Shown here in pieces: positions 30,798 through 40,138 of a stretch of DNA of 64,000 bases. The stretch is from JBBTTE01 sp038064375 (GTDB taxonomy: Bacteria > Patescibacteriota > Saccharimonadia > Saccharimonadales > UBA4665): positions 653,306 to 717,305 of the forward strand of contig JBBTTF010000001.1 of NCBI GenBank assembly GCA_038064375.1, given 5' to 3'. The translations under genes and the position numbers were made by a program. The notes under the pieces are model-generated. The model searched no databases, was not told where the DNA came from, and was given only the letters and a program-made list of their open reading frames with translations. The first letter of the stretch is position 1. Each line of letters begins with the position of its first letter.

Positions 30798-32468
30798 ATG
30801 AGCGAGACTAAACCTATTGCGTTGCTTTCGGTGTATGACAAGACAGGAATTGAAGACTTCTCACGAGGTCTTGTTGAGCTGGGTTGGCATGTTTATGCCT
30901 CCGGCGGCACAGCAAAGGCAGTTGAGGCAGCTGGAATACCTGTCAGCGATGTTACAGAGCTTGTTGGCGGCGGAGCCATCCTAGGCCACCGTGTAGTCAC
31001 TCTCTCGCGCGAAATATCAGCTGGACTTTTGGCCGACAAAGATAGCATGGAAGACAAGGCCGAGATGTTCCAGCTAAATCTACCTTTTATTGATCTAGTC
31101 TGTGTTGACATGTATCCGTTAGAGGAGGCAATTGCCAAGACTGGCTCTACTAAGCAAGACGTTATTACCCAAACAGACATTGGTGGACCAACTATGCTGC
31201 GATCAGCTGCCAAAGGCCGCCGTATTGTTTTATCTCATGCTTCTCAGCGCACGCCTGTTATCGAATGGCTCAAGGCGGGCAAGCCCTCTGAGGCAGAGTT
31301 CCTTGACGACTTGGCTGCACGCGCCGAGTACGAGTCCGCTCGCTACATTATGACTTCTGCTCAATACCTCAGCGGCACATCTGTTAGTGGCTCATTCGCT
31401 CGATTATCTAGTCCAACCAAATACGGCGAGAACCCTCAGCAAGCCGAGGCCGGCTTCTATGCTGACAACCGTGTCGCTGTTGATCCACTCGGCATTGACC
31501 AGTTTGAGCACGTTCAGGGAATGGAACGCAGCTATATCAACATGACAGATATCGACCGCTTGCTTCAGACCGTTACTCATATTGCCGCTGGCTTTGACGT
31601 TAACTTTGGTAAGGTGCCCTTTATTGCTGTCGGCGTTAAGCACGGCAACGCTTGTGGTGCAGCCGTTGGTCAAACAGCTGTAGAGGCTATTCAAAAGATG
31701 CTGATGGGTGACACTCGCGCTATCTTTGGTGGCGTCATAATGATTAACGCGCCGATCGACGAGCCAGTAGCCGACGCGCTGATGCACTACGCTATGGAGG
31801 GTGACAGACCTCGTATGTTGGATGGTGTGGTTGGCTCTTCGGTTTCTGAGGAAGCTCAGTACCTACTTAGTCGCAACAAACTCCGCGTTGTCGTAAACCC
31901 AGCATTGTCTTCGGTTGATAAGTCCTCGCTCGATAGCACTCGACGCTCTCGACCTGTCCGTGGCGGCAACTTGGAGCAACCCAACTACGACTTTGTGATG
32001 GATCTTTCAGCTAGTGATATTCAGACTCACGGCTCGGTAAGTGATCAACAAAAGATGGACATGATTCTTGGTTGGGGCGTTGGCTCTACCAGTAACAGCA
32101 ATACCATTACTCTGGTAAAAAACGGCAAGCTTATCGGCAATGGCGTTGGTCAACAAGATCGAGTCGGTGCTGGACAACTGGCCTTAGCTCGAACAACCCT
32201 CGCACCACCTCAACTGTCAGTAAATGGCAATAAGCTGATTCTTAAGATAGTCCTCGACCAGGCCAAGTTGGCTGGATCCGTGGCGTACAGCGACAGCTTC
32301 TTCCCATTCCCAGATGGTCCTTCATTGCTAGCCGAGGCGGGTGTTGCTGCCATTCTGACTTCTAGCGGTTCGATTGGTGACGAGACGGTTATTAAGACTT
32401 TATCTGGTGCTGGCGTCAGTATCGTTATGGTGCCTGATAAAGTTGGGCGCGGCTTTTACGCCCACTAA
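30798..32468 (+). CDS. purH: Bifunctional AICAR formyltransferase / IMP cyclohydrolase
   Basis: A 556-residue enzyme for the last two steps to IMP. The N-terminal MGS-like cyclohydrolase domain begins IALLSVYDKTGIEDFSRGL, with YASGGTAKAVEAAGIPV and HRVVTLSREISAG. The transformylase domain holds KYGENPQQ, the catalytic Lys-His in VGVKHGNACGAAV, and the YSDSFFPFPDG and GRGFYAH endings. At 556 residues it is longer than the usual 510-530. The ATG at 30798 has GGAGGA upstream; a longer frame from 30684 lacks family similarity in its first 38 codons. It converges on purB with a four-base overlap. Confidence 0.96.
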   Translation: MSETKPIALLSVYDKTGIEDFSRGLVELGWHVYASGGTAKAVEAAGIPVSDVTELVGGGAILGHRVVTLSREISAGLLADKDSMEDKAEMFQLNLPFIDLVCVDMYPLEEAIAKTGSTKQDVITQTDIGGPTMLRSAAKGRRIVLSHASQRTPVIEWLKAGKPSEAEFLDDLAARAEYESARYIMTSAQYLSGTSVSGSFARLSSPTKYGENPQQAEAGFYADNRVAVDPLGIDQFEHVQGMERSYINMTDIDRLLQTVTHIAAGFDVNFGKVPFIAVGVKHGNACGAAVGQTAVEAIQKMLMGDTRAIFGGVIMINAPIDEPVADALMHYAMEGDRPRMLDGVVGSSVSEEAQYLLSRNKLRVVVNPALSSVDKSSLDSTRRSRPVRGGNLEQPNYDFVMDLSASDIQTHGSVSDQQKMDMILGWGVGSTSNSNTITLVKNGKLIGNGVGQQDRVGAGQLALARTTLAPPQLSVNGNKLILKIVLDQAKLAGSVAYSDSFFPFPDGPSLLAEAGVAAILTSSGSIGDETVIKTLSGAGVSIVMVPDKVGRGFYAH

Positions 32469-33868
32469 TCTTGAAGTTTGGTTTGCCAGTGATCGTGAAC
32501 GGCAAGGGCCTTCTGAGAGGCTAGACCTGTGTAGTGTTGCTCTGGCTCTTGTAGAATCTTCTTTTCGGCGTCGGTGAACTTAGCAAAGTAGTCGGTAATT
32601 CCGTCGTCGGCAGCGGCAACTTCAAACAAAGTCTGACCGGCCTCTAGAGCTTGGTGAGCCAATCCTTTGGAAACCTCGTGAGCAGTAGTGTGGCCATACT
32701 TTTCTAGCAGTAAGTAGAGGGGTTCGGCCGCAATCGCGCCGCCACTCATATAGAGATTGCGCTTCATGTTCTCAGGATCAACCTCTATCTTGCTCATGAC
32801 GCGGTTGAGGCGCTCGGCCATAGAGGCTACGCTGGCCAAAACAATCGTGTAAAAGCGAGCTGAGGCAGAGTCAGTTAGATCGCGCTGGTGCTCACTGCTG
32901 ATATTGAGGTTGGCATTAACAATCTGGGCCGTAACTTGCTTAGACATGCTGATAACGTTCTCAAAGTTCCATGGGTTACGCTTGTGGGCCATAGTCGAGC
33001 TACCGGTTTGGCCGGCCTCAAAGGCTTCGCGAACTTCGGCAATCTCGCTGCGCTGAAGGTGACGCATGTCGTGAGCAAGATTGGCCATAATGCCAGCCGT
33101 AATGGCTAACTCGTCGAGTAGGCGAACGTAGTTTTCGGCTGGAATAATCTGAGTTGAATACGGCGCCGGCTCTAGCCCGACGTAACCAAGCACCGTCTGC
33201 TCAAACTTAAGTGGGTCATCAACAAAGAGACTCAAAGCATTGTAAGCACCCACCGCGCCTGAGAATTTACCATTTAACTTGCTGCTGAGTACACGGATAG
33301 AACTGATACTTCCGCCAACTCGGCTGACGTACTCGGCCATCGCAAAGCCAAAAGTGATCGGAACAGCGTGCTGACCGTGAGTTCGACCAACTTGAACAGT
33401 CTCGGCGTAGTCCTTGGTCAGAGTCAGCAGAGTTTTCTCCAGTGTGAGGAGGCGAGGCAAGACAACTTCGTTAATGGCGTCTTTTAGCTGTAAGCTCAAG
33501 GCTGTAGCCACAATGTCGTAAGAGGTCGCACCGAAGTGAACATAAGGTTGAGCTTCCTCTGACAGATTGGCCTTGATGACGTTAACTAGGGCTTTAACAT
33601 CGTGTTTGGTGGTCTTTTCTTGTTCGGCGACAGCTTCTGCTGTGACCTTGCTAGCGGCCTCTTCTATCTGATCTGCTACCTGAGGCGTACAGACACCGAA
33701 TTCGGCTAGTGCACGGCCCAGAGCGGCCTCTACGTAGGCTTGGTAGGCAATACGACTGCTCTCGGATAGGTATTTGGCTGTCTCTGGGTCGTAATAGCGA
33801 CCGTCTAAGGGGTCGATGGCGTTGAAGTTTGGTCCATCGCTAGGTGTTGGTAGATTAATTGGTTTCAA
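32465..33868 (-). CDS. purB: Adenylosuccinate lyase
   Basis: A 467-residue fumarase-superfamily lyase used twice: SAICAR to AICAR on the way to IMP, and adenylosuccinate to AMP. The signature loop is GSSTMAHKRNPWNFENV, where the family has SSxMPxKxNP. VGRTHGQHAVPITFG holds the catalytic His. The start overlaps the purC stop by 14 bases, so translation is coupled. The N-terminal LDGRYYDPETAKYLSE fits the nucleotide-binding segment. Confidence 0.96.
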   Translation of the reverse strand: MKPINLPTPSDGPNFNAIDPLDGRYYDPETAKYLSESSRIAYQAYVEAALGRALAEFGVCTPQVADQIEEAASKVTAEAVAEQEKTTKHDVKALVNVIKANLSEEAQPYVHFGATSYDIVATALSLQLKDAINEVVLPRLLTLEKTLLTLTKDYAETVQVGRTHGQHAVPITFGFAMAEYVSRVGGSISSIRVLSSKLNGKFSGAVGAYNALSLFVDDPLKFEQTVLGYVGLEPAPYSTQIIPAENYVRLLDELAITAGIMANLAHDMRHLQRSEIAEVREAFEAGQTGSSTMAHKRNPWNFENVISMSKQVTAQIVNANLNISSEHQRDLTDSASARFYTIVLASVASMAERLNRVMSKIEVDPENMKRNLYMSGGAIAAEPLYLLLEKYGHTTAHEVSKGLAHQALEAGQTLFEVAAADDGITDYFAKFTDAEKKILQEPEQHYTGLASQKALAVHDHWQTKLQD

Positions 33869-34820
33869 GATTGGTCTCCAAGTAGTTAGTTAGATTTGTT
33901 TGTATACGCTTAAGTAAATCATCTGAGCTTACTTTGGTAAATGCTTCTCCCGTCAGTTGTTCGTAAAGCTCGATGTAGCGATCTGATATTTGGGTCACGA
34001 AGTCGTCGGTCATTGTAGGCAATTCTTGGCCGTCTTGGCCGCTAAACCCATTCTCCATCAGCCATTCTCGCACAAACTCTTTGGACAAGTTCTTGGGCTT
34101 GTCTGAGCCGCCATCGACGTACTTGTGGTAACTATCGGCATAGAAGTAACGCGACGAGTCAGGGGTGTGAATTTCGTCAATTAGGATTATCTGGCCATCC
34201 AACTTACCAAACTCATACTTGGTATCTGCCAAAACCAGCCCCTGTGCCTTGGCCATCTCTTGTCCGCGAGCAAATAGCTTTAGAGTGAGGCCTTTTAGTT
34301 GTTGCCAGTCTTGTTTGCTGACCAAACCGCTTGATAGTATGTCAGCCTCCGAAATATCCTCGTCGTGCCCCTCATCAGCCTTGGTAGTTGGCGTAATTAT
34401 TGGCGAAGGGAAGGCGTCGTACTCCTTTAGACCTTCTGGCATTTCTTGGCCGCAGAGCTGCCGCGCACCGGCTTGATATTCGCGCCATGCGTGACCGACT
34501 AAACAGCCTCTAACTACCATCTCGACCTTAAAAGGCTCGGCCTTATGGCCAACACTGACATTAGGATCTGGTACGGCAATCAGCCAGTTGTCCGCTATAT
34601 CCTTAGTGGCTTCCAAAAAGTGGGCTGCTAACTGATTGAGAACCTGTCCTTTGTAGGGAATCGTTCTCGGCAGGATCACGTCAAAAGCAGAAATTCGATC
34701 AGTGGCCACGGAGACCAACAGCCCATCTTCGAGAGTATAAACGTCGCGTACTTTGCCGTGATAGAGTGCGGTTTGCCGTGGAAATCGAAAATCAGTCGTG
34801 GCGATCGCTTGTATATCCAT
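33855..34820 (-). CDS. purC: SAICAR synthetase
   Basis: A 321-residue ligase joining CAIR and aspartate with ATP. YHGKVRDVYTLEDGLLVSVATDRISAFDVILP is the classic opening, and GLVLADTKYEFGKLDGQIILIDEIHTPDSSRYF the classic active-site block. The length is that of the longer (about 300-residue) subclass rather than the 240-residue form. A minus-strand TATAAT (34833-34828) ends seven bases before the ATG. The start codon is only 28 bases from the divergent purK start. Confidence 0.97.
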   Translation of the reverse strand: MDIQAIATTDFRFPRQTALYHGKVRDVYTLEDGLLVSVATDRISAFDVILPRTIPYKGQVLNQLAAHFLEATKDIADNWLIAVPDPNVSVGHKAEPFKVEMVVRGCLVGHAWREYQAGARQLCGQEMPEGLKEYDAFPSPIITPTTKADEGHDEDISEADILSSGLVSKQDWQQLKGLTLKLFARGQEMAKAQGLVLADTKYEFGKLDGQIILIDEIHTPDSSRYFYADSYHKYVDGGSDKPKNLSKEFVREWLMENGFSGQDGQELPTMTDDFVTQISDRYIELYEQLTGEAFTKVSSDDLLKRIQTNLTNYLETNLETN

Positions 34821-34848
34821 TACCTCTATTATACGGTATAATTATCAG
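34821..34848. promoter_or_regulatory. Back-to-back leaderless promoters of purC and purK
   Basis: Two perfect TATAAT boxes three bases apart: minus strand 34833-34828 for purC, plus strand 34837-34842 for purK, six or seven bases from each ATG. Each promoter's -35 region would fall inside the other gene, so both cannot be occupied at once. Confidence 0.7.
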
Positions 34849-35982
34849 ATGAGCCAAACAGGCACGATCGGTATTGTTGGCGGCGGCCAACTAGCTAGAA
34901 TGTTGACCGAACCAGCACTTAAGCTAGGCTTCAAAGTCGTAGTCCTCAACCCATCTCCCAATTCGCCAGCATCACAAGTCGGAGCCAAAGAAATAATCGG
35001 CGATCTGTACGATGGAGAGTCGCTGCGAAAGCTAGCGTCAGAAGTCGACTACATAACGGTTGAGATCGAACACCTCAATGTTGACGTATTGCGAAACTTG
35101 GCCGAGAAGGGAAAGCAGGTCAATCCATCGCCCGACACGATTGGCATGATTCAGGACAAGTTTGCGCAGAAGCAGTTCTTAGCTAAAGCAGGGATTCCGC
35201 TCGCAGATTTTGCCGAAATAACAGACCTACCCTCAGCCGAACAGGCTCTCAGGAACTTCGGCGGCAAAATGCTGATCAAGACTCGACATGGCGCATATGA
35301 TGGTCGCGGCAACCAAGTTGTCAGCAGCTCAGCCGAGCTTAAAACAGCTCTAGACAACTTTGAAGGGCAGCAGCTTTACGCTGAGAAGTTCGTACCTTTT
35401 GTCAAAGAAGTTGCAGTCATGATTGCCCGCGGCCAAGATGGCCAAATCGTCAACTACCCCGTGACAGAAACTATTCACGAGCGCAACATCTGCGTAGAGA
35501 CCCTTACACCCGCAGCCATCACTGATGCCCAACGTCAACGGGCCGAGGCTGTGGCTCATCAAGTTGCCGAGCACCTACAAGGTGCTGGGGTTTTTGGCAT
35601 CGAGATGTTCCTGACAGAATCCGGCCAGATAATTGTTAATGAGATCGCGCCGCGAGTTCATAATTCTGGACATTACACGATCGAAGCCTGCCAGACTTCA
35701 CAGTTCGAACAAAATATTCGCGCTATAACTGGTATGACTTTAGGCTCAACCGATCTTGTTGTACCGGCAGCAGCTATGGTCAACATTCTTGGCGAACGTG
35801 ATGGGCCAACTGAGACCGTAGGCATCGACAAAGCTGAGCAAGAGCCTCATACTAAGGTGCATATCTATGGCAAATCGCCGACTAAGATCGACCGCAAAAT
35901 GGGTCACATCACGGCAACAGGCGAAACCATCGAAGAAGCAAAGCAGCGAGCCGAACAGGCTAGGGCGCTAATAACCATATAG
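34849..35982 (+). CDS. purK: 5-(carboxyamino)imidazole ribonucleotide synthase
   Basis: A 377-residue ATP-grasp enzyme carboxylating AIR to N5-CAIR. The start GTIGIVGGGQLARMLTEPALKLGF is diagnostic. KTRHGAYDGRGNQVV, LYAEKFVPFVKEVAVMIAR and NEIAPRVHNSGHYTIEACQTSQFEQ are the ATP-grasp blocks. The ATG at 34849 lies six bases after a perfect TATAAT; the open frame further upstream overlaps purC. purE follows eight bases later. Confidence 0.97.
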   Translation: MSQTGTIGIVGGGQLARMLTEPALKLGFKVVVLNPSPNSPASQVGAKEIIGDLYDGESLRKLASEVDYITVEIEHLNVDVLRNLAEKGKQVNPSPDTIGMIQDKFAQKQFLAKAGIPLADFAEITDLPSAEQALRNFGGKMLIKTRHGAYDGRGNQVVSSSAELKTALDNFEGQQLYAEKFVPFVKEVAVMIARGQDGQIVNYPVTETIHERNICVETLTPAAITDAQRQRAEAVAHQVAEHLQGAGVFGIEMFLTESGQIIVNEIAPRVHNSGHYTIEACQTSQFEQNIRAITGMTLGSTDLVVPAAAMVNILGERDGPTETVGIDKAEQEPHTKVHIYGKSPTKIDRKMGHITATGETIEEAKQRAEQARALITI

Positions 35983-35990
35983 GAGACATT

Positions 35991-36503
35991 ATGAGCAATC
36001 CATTAGTCGGCATAATTATGGGATCGGATTCCGATCTAGACGTGATGGGCCAAGCCGCTCAGTTACTAGAGGAGTTTGGCGTACCTAACGAGGTTAGGAT
36101 TGTTTCTGCACATCGTACACCGGATGAGATGGCAAGCTACGCTCGTGATGCTGCTGGCCGTGGTATCAAACTTATTATTGCTGGAGCGGGCGGTTCGGCA
36201 CACTTGCCCGGCATGACAGCCTCTGAGACAACCTTACCCGTAATTGCCATCCCCATTAAACGTGACAATGGTGGCCATGAAGCCTTCTGGTCAAACATTA
36301 AGATGCCGCCCGGCATTCCTCTTGCCACAATGCCCGAAAACGGCGCCAAGAACAGTGCTTTATTGGCTATCCGAATACTCGCCCTAAGCGACAATGAACT
36401 AGCTGCCAAATATGTTGAATTCGTTCAAAAACAGCACGATGAAGTCTTAGCCAAAGACGCCGAAGTCCAAGAACAGGGCTGGGAAGCCTACCTAAACCAG
36501 TAG
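35991..36503 (+). CDS. purE: N5-CAIR mutase (class I PurE)
   Basis: A 170-residue mutase converting N5-CAIR to CAIR. GIIMGSDSDLDVM, RIVSAHRTPDEM and AGAGGSAHLPGMTAS are the conserved substrate-binding blocks with the catalytic His in SAHRTP; the LP-x-x-x-I-P-I region also matches. Class I is expected with a purK neighbour, as here. The ribosome binding site is AGGAG. It converges on purD with a one-base gap. Confidence 0.97.
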   Translation: MSNPLVGIIMGSDSDLDVMGQAAQLLEEFGVPNEVRIVSAHRTPDEMASYARDAAGRGIKLIIAGAGGSAHLPGMTASETTLPVIAIPIKRDNGGHEAFWSNIKMPPGIPLATMPENGAKNSALLAIRILALSDNELAAKYVEFVQKQHDEVLAKDAEVQEQGWEAYLNQ

Positions 36504-36504
36504 G

Positions 36505-37779
36505 CTAGCTGCCAGTGGGACGTTTGCCAATGTCAGTTCGGTAATGCATTCCGTCGAAGTTTATTAGCTGGACTGCGGCGTAGGCTTTATCAAGAGCTTC
36601 TTCTAGCGTGTCGCCAAGCGCCGTCACATTAAGCACACGGCCGCCAGCAGTCTTCACGACATCGCCTTCGCGAGTGGTGCCAGCATGGAAGACCACAATA
36701 TCGTCGAGCTTCTCGGCCTCTTCTATGCCAGTGATAGGCAAACCTGATGGGTATGAAGCAGGGTATCCCTTAGAGGCCAATACTACTGTGGCAGCAAAAC
36801 TAGACTTCCAAGTCACCATCGAAGGATCGAGTCGGCCTTCGGCGCAGGCTTTAAATATCTCGTAAAGATCGCCGTCCAAGAGTCGCATGTACACCTCAGC
36901 CTCGGGATCGCCAAAGCGAGCGTTAAACTCTAGTAGTTTAATCTCATCGCCATCAATCATCAGTCCGGGGTATAGACAACCAGTAAATGAGGCGTCCTTG
37001 TCAGCTAGACCTTGAAGGGCAGGCTGCACGATCTTGTCAGTCACAAACTCAAGATGCTTATCCGTAACCCATGAGACAGGTGCGATAACGCCCATTCCGC
37101 CAGTGTTGGGGCCTTTGTCACCATCAAAGACTTGCTTGTGATCTTGGGATGCAGGGAAGATAACGGATTGATTACCGTCACATAGAGCGTGCACGGATAC
37201 TTCTTGGCCTTTAAGGAAGTCTTCTACAACCACGGTGTCACCAGCGGCACCCAGATTGCGCTTGATCATAATTTCATCAATAGCTTCCTCAATCTCTGCG
37301 ACACTGTAGCAAATTACTACGCCTTTGCCGGCGGCTAGACCGTCGGCCTTGATCACAACCGGCAGAGGTCGGCTAGAGGCATACTTAAGTGCTTCGCTAG
37401 CGTCAGTGAAGTTTTGATACTCTGCTGTTGGTATCTTGGAGGAGGCCATTAAGTCCTTAGAGAAGGCCTTGGACGATTCGATCTTGGTTGCAGCTTGAGA
37501 TGGACCAAAGATTGTCTGCTGGGCAGCCTTAAAGGCATCGACTACACCAGCCTCGGAGGCGGCTTCTTGGCCAACAACCGTTAGGGCTATGTTGTTCTTT
37601 TGCGCAAAGTTGAGCAGAGCCGGCACATCGTCAAAAGCAATATCAACGTTCTCAATAATACCTTGACTACCACCATTACCCGGCGCGACGTACACCTTGT
37701 CGACAGAGGGTGATTGGGCTAGCTTCCATGCTAGGGCTTGCTCGCGGCCACCACCACCAATTACCAAGACTTCCGCCAT
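36505..37779 (-). CDS. purD: Phosphoribosylamine-glycine ligase
   Basis: A 424-residue ATP-grasp ligase making GAR from PRA and glycine. EVLVIGGGGREQALAWKLAQSP, YVAPGNGGS, VIKADGLAAGKGVVIC, GPNTGGMGVIAPV and LEFNARFGDPEAEVYM are all visible. The start chosen is the ATG at 37779, which overlaps the purN stop by one base (TGATG) and is seven bases from AGGAGG; the ATG at 37782 is too close to the ribosome binding site. Third gene of the purF-purN-purD operon. Confidence 0.97.
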   Translation of the reverse strand: MAEVLVIGGGGREQALAWKLAQSPSVDKVYVAPGNGGSQGIIENVDIAFDDVPALLNFAQKNNIALTVVGQEAASEAGVVDAFKAAQQTIFGPSQAATKIESSKAFSKDLMASSKIPTAEYQNFTDASEALKYASSRPLPVVIKADGLAAGKGVVICYSVAEIEEAIDEIMIKRNLGAAGDTVVVEDFLKGQEVSVHALCDGNQSVIFPASQDHKQVFDGDKGPNTGGMGVIAPVSWVTDKHLEFVTDKIVQPALQGLADKDASFTGCLYPGLMIDGDEIKLLEFNARFGDPEAEVYMRLLDGDLYEIFKACAEGRLDPSMVTWKSSFAATVVLASKGYPASYPSGLPITGIEEAEKLDDIVVFHAGTTREGDVVKTAGGRVLNVTALGDTLEEALDKAYAAVQLINFDGMHYRTDIGKRPTGS

Positions 37780-38471
37780 CACATTCCTCCTTGTTGCTTA
37801 AGATATTGCTTTCGTTCAAGTATAAAGTTTTCTATATCTATTGGCACAAACCGCTTCTCAACCGCCTGAATCCGTGCAAACAAAGTCGCAGCCGTATCAC
37901 CAGCCTCGACTGAAACTTTGTGCTCAGCAATGACCGGCCCGTCGTCATACTCCTCGGCCACTAAGTGAAGGGTCTGGCCGCCCGCAGGCAAGTTATTGTC
38001 CAAAACATATTGCTGAATCTTCTCGCCATACAAGGCTTGAGTCTCTGGCAACAGTCCTGGGTGCGTGTTGACCATCATAGCCTGATAAATACTGTCGTAG
38101 TTGGCCTGCCAACCAAAGGCTTTAACTAGACTAGGGCCGACATGCTTCATGTAACCCATCAAAGCCACTAGATCAAAGTCGCCAGCTTGCAACGCCTCGA
38201 GTATAGCAGCCTCTTCGGCCATCGTTTGGCGGCCGCGTAATGCTTCTTCGCCCTCGACTGCCGGATGAGTCTTATTACTAATAAGCAACGTTTTGATGTC
38301 TAGACCGAACTCAGCGTTTAGGTCTTCAATACGTTTAAAAATACCAGCATCGTGGCGATTGCAGATAACTAGCTCGACCTGAGCGTTGATTGTTCCGTTT
38401 TGGCCAGCGCGAATGTAGGCCTCGGCCGTTGTCCCACTCCCCGAAGCTAGGACGGCGATGCGTGGCTTCAT
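37779..38471 (-). CDS. purN: GAR formyltransferase (folate-dependent)
   Basis: A 230-residue enzyme formylating GAR with 10-formyl-THF. It opens RIAVLASGSGTTAEAYI, with catalytic Asn-His in VNTHPGLLPE and Asp in EEYDDGPVI. It is slightly longer than the common 190-215 residues because of an insert around LISNKTHPAVEGEEALRG. The start at 38471 overlaps the purF stop by four bases (ATGA); an upstream in-frame extension lies inside purF. Confidence 0.95.
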   Translation of the reverse strand: MKPRIAVLASGSGTTAEAYIRAGQNGTINAQVELVICNRHDAGIFKRIEDLNAEFGLDIKTLLISNKTHPAVEGEEALRGRQTMAEEAAILEALQAGDFDLVALMGYMKHVGPSLVKAFGWQANYDSIYQAMMVNTHPGLLPETQALYGEKIQQYVLDNNLPAGGQTLHLVAEEYDDGPVIAEHKVSVEAGDTAATLFARIQAVEKRFVPIDIENFILERKQYLKQQGGM

Positions 38472-39955
38472 GCGGAGCGAGCGGTCGCCAGTTTGGTTTC
38501 TGTGCGATCGACTTTGGGCAAAGTCTCGCCCTCTGCCAACATCTTGATCTCGAGAGCTCGCTTGCCGATAGGAATAGGGTAGTCGCCATTGAAGCAAGAG
38601 GTTGTAAAGTTGGTGGCTGGCAAGCCAGTTGCGCTGATCATTCCATCAAATGACAAGAAGTGTAGCGAGGTTGCGCCTACGTAGTCGGTCATTTCTTGTT
38701 CTGTCATATAGGCCGCTAAGAGCTCTGACTGCTTAGGCGTGTTGATGCCGTAAAAGTCGGGGTAGCGAACTGGTGGACAGGTAATAAGTAGGTGGACTTC
38801 CTTGGCGCCGGCTTCAAATACCATCGACACCAAGTGCCTCATCGTCGTACCACGCACAATTGAGTCGTCTACTAAAACAACCCGTTTATCTTTCATGAGT
38901 TCGATAACCGGGTTGAGCTTCATCTTAAGATCGCGTTCGCGGAGCTGGGCGGTAGGGCGAATGAAAGTTCGATGTATATAACGATTCTTGATGAGTGCCA
39001 TTTCAAAAGGGATATTACTCGCCTGCGAATAGCCCAAAGCCGCTGGAATACCCGAGTCAGGCACGGGCACAATTACATCGGCATCAATTGGGAACTCACT
39101 AGCCATGGCACGTCCAAAGTCCTGCCTAACAAGATCAATCCGCTTGCCCATCATCATGCTGTCAGGACGAGCAAAGTAAACCATCTCAAAAATGTCTAGC
39201 TTGAGTTCGCCTTCGACAACTTGGTGCGAAGTCATGCCCGAGTCATCAATCTCAACCAGCTCGCCCGGCTCTATATCACGCAGAAACTTAGCGCCAATTG
39301 TGTCAAAAGCACAGGTCTCAGATGCCACGGCATAGCCGCCATCGAGTGCACCAATCGAAAGCGGTCGAACACCTTTAGGATCGCGGAAGGCAACTAGTCG
39401 GTCGACCCCCATGGCGACAACGGAGAAGACGCCCGTAAATAGTGGGTAGCACTTCTTGATAGCTTCAACTAGGCTGAGGCCGTCATCCATGTAGCAGCCT
39501 ATGGCTTCTGTCATTAAGTAAGAGTCGTTGAACTTGTCGAGTTTAACGCCACGATTGTTTAAGAATTCCTTAAGAAGGGTGCAATCAGGTATATTGCCAT
39601 TGTGTGCAAAGGCAATGCCGCGTTTGTGATCGACAAAAGGCTGGTTATAAAAATCATCCGCTCCACCAGATGTAGAATAGCGATTGTGTCCAACAGCGAT
39701 GTGCCCTGGGAGCTGCTCTAAGTCTTCTTCGCGGTAAACAGTAGCTACAAGTCCCGGTCCAGAATGCACAAACAATTGTTTGCCATCACTACTGGCAATG
39801 CCAGAACTTTCTTGACCACGATGCTGCAATGCCCATAGCCCATAAAAAGCTAAACGGGCCGCTTCTAGGCCCGTTGAGTCGTTGGATTTTGGTCCGATGA
39901 TACCAAAAACAGCACATTTTTCCTTGAATTCATCCATGGGGGCTGTTAGTGGCAT
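38468..39955 (-). CDS. purF: Amidophosphoribosyltransferase
   Basis: A 495-residue enzyme committing PRPP to purines. A 13-residue propeptide precedes the nucleophile Cys14 (KEKCAVFGIIG). LWALQHRGQESSGIAS, VGHNRYSTSG and FAHNGNIPD belong to the glutamine domain. VVLVDDSIVRGTTMRHLV is the PRPP loop and IVPVPDSGIPAALGYS the flexible-loop region. Of the Fe-S cysteines in B. subtilis-type enzymes, the PCFYG position is PDFYG here and CxxCFTG is TTSCFNG, so a 4Fe-4S cluster looks unlikely. GGGAG lies before the ATG. First gene of the purF-N-D operon. Confidence 0.97.
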   Translation of the reverse strand: MPLTAPMDEFKEKCAVFGIIGPKSNDSTGLEAARLAFYGLWALQHRGQESSGIASSDGKQLFVHSGPGLVATVYREEDLEQLPGHIAVGHNRYSTSGGADDFYNQPFVDHKRGIAFAHNGNIPDCTLLKEFLNNRGVKLDKFNDSYLMTEAIGCYMDDGLSLVEAIKKCYPLFTGVFSVVAMGVDRLVAFRDPKGVRPLSIGALDGGYAVASETCAFDTIGAKFLRDIEPGELVEIDDSGMTSHQVVEGELKLDIFEMVYFARPDSMMMGKRIDLVRQDFGRAMASEFPIDADVIVPVPDSGIPAALGYSQASNIPFEMALIKNRYIHRTFIRPTAQLRERDLKMKLNPVIELMKDKRVVLVDDSIVRGTTMRHLVSMVFEAGAKEVHLLITCPPVRYPDFYGINTPKQSELLAAYMTEQEMTDYVGATSLHFLSFDGMISATGLPATNFTTSCFNGDYPIPIGKRALEIKMLAEGETLPKVDRTETKLATARSA

Positions 39956-40138
39956 TTAGACTCCCTATTTTACCGTTAGAAGTAACAAAAGCGCATTCGA
40001 TTACGTTTTTCGCTGGATCTGATAGCAAAAAGGCCCGCATGCGCTTATAACTTACTTATCCTTATAATAAACCTTTAGCACGACTCTGGCAAGCCCCAAG
40101 TTATCCTGCTACAATAGATCAGTAAGAGGAGTAAAAGC
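39956..40138. promoter_or_regulatory. Divergent purF/purM control region
   Basis: Eight-base arms AAGCGCAT (39989-39996) and ATGCGCTT (40039-40046), 42 bases apart, could fold in the purF leader. The purM side shows a TACAAT box near 40110 and AGAGGAG before the GTG start. Confidence 0.4.
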
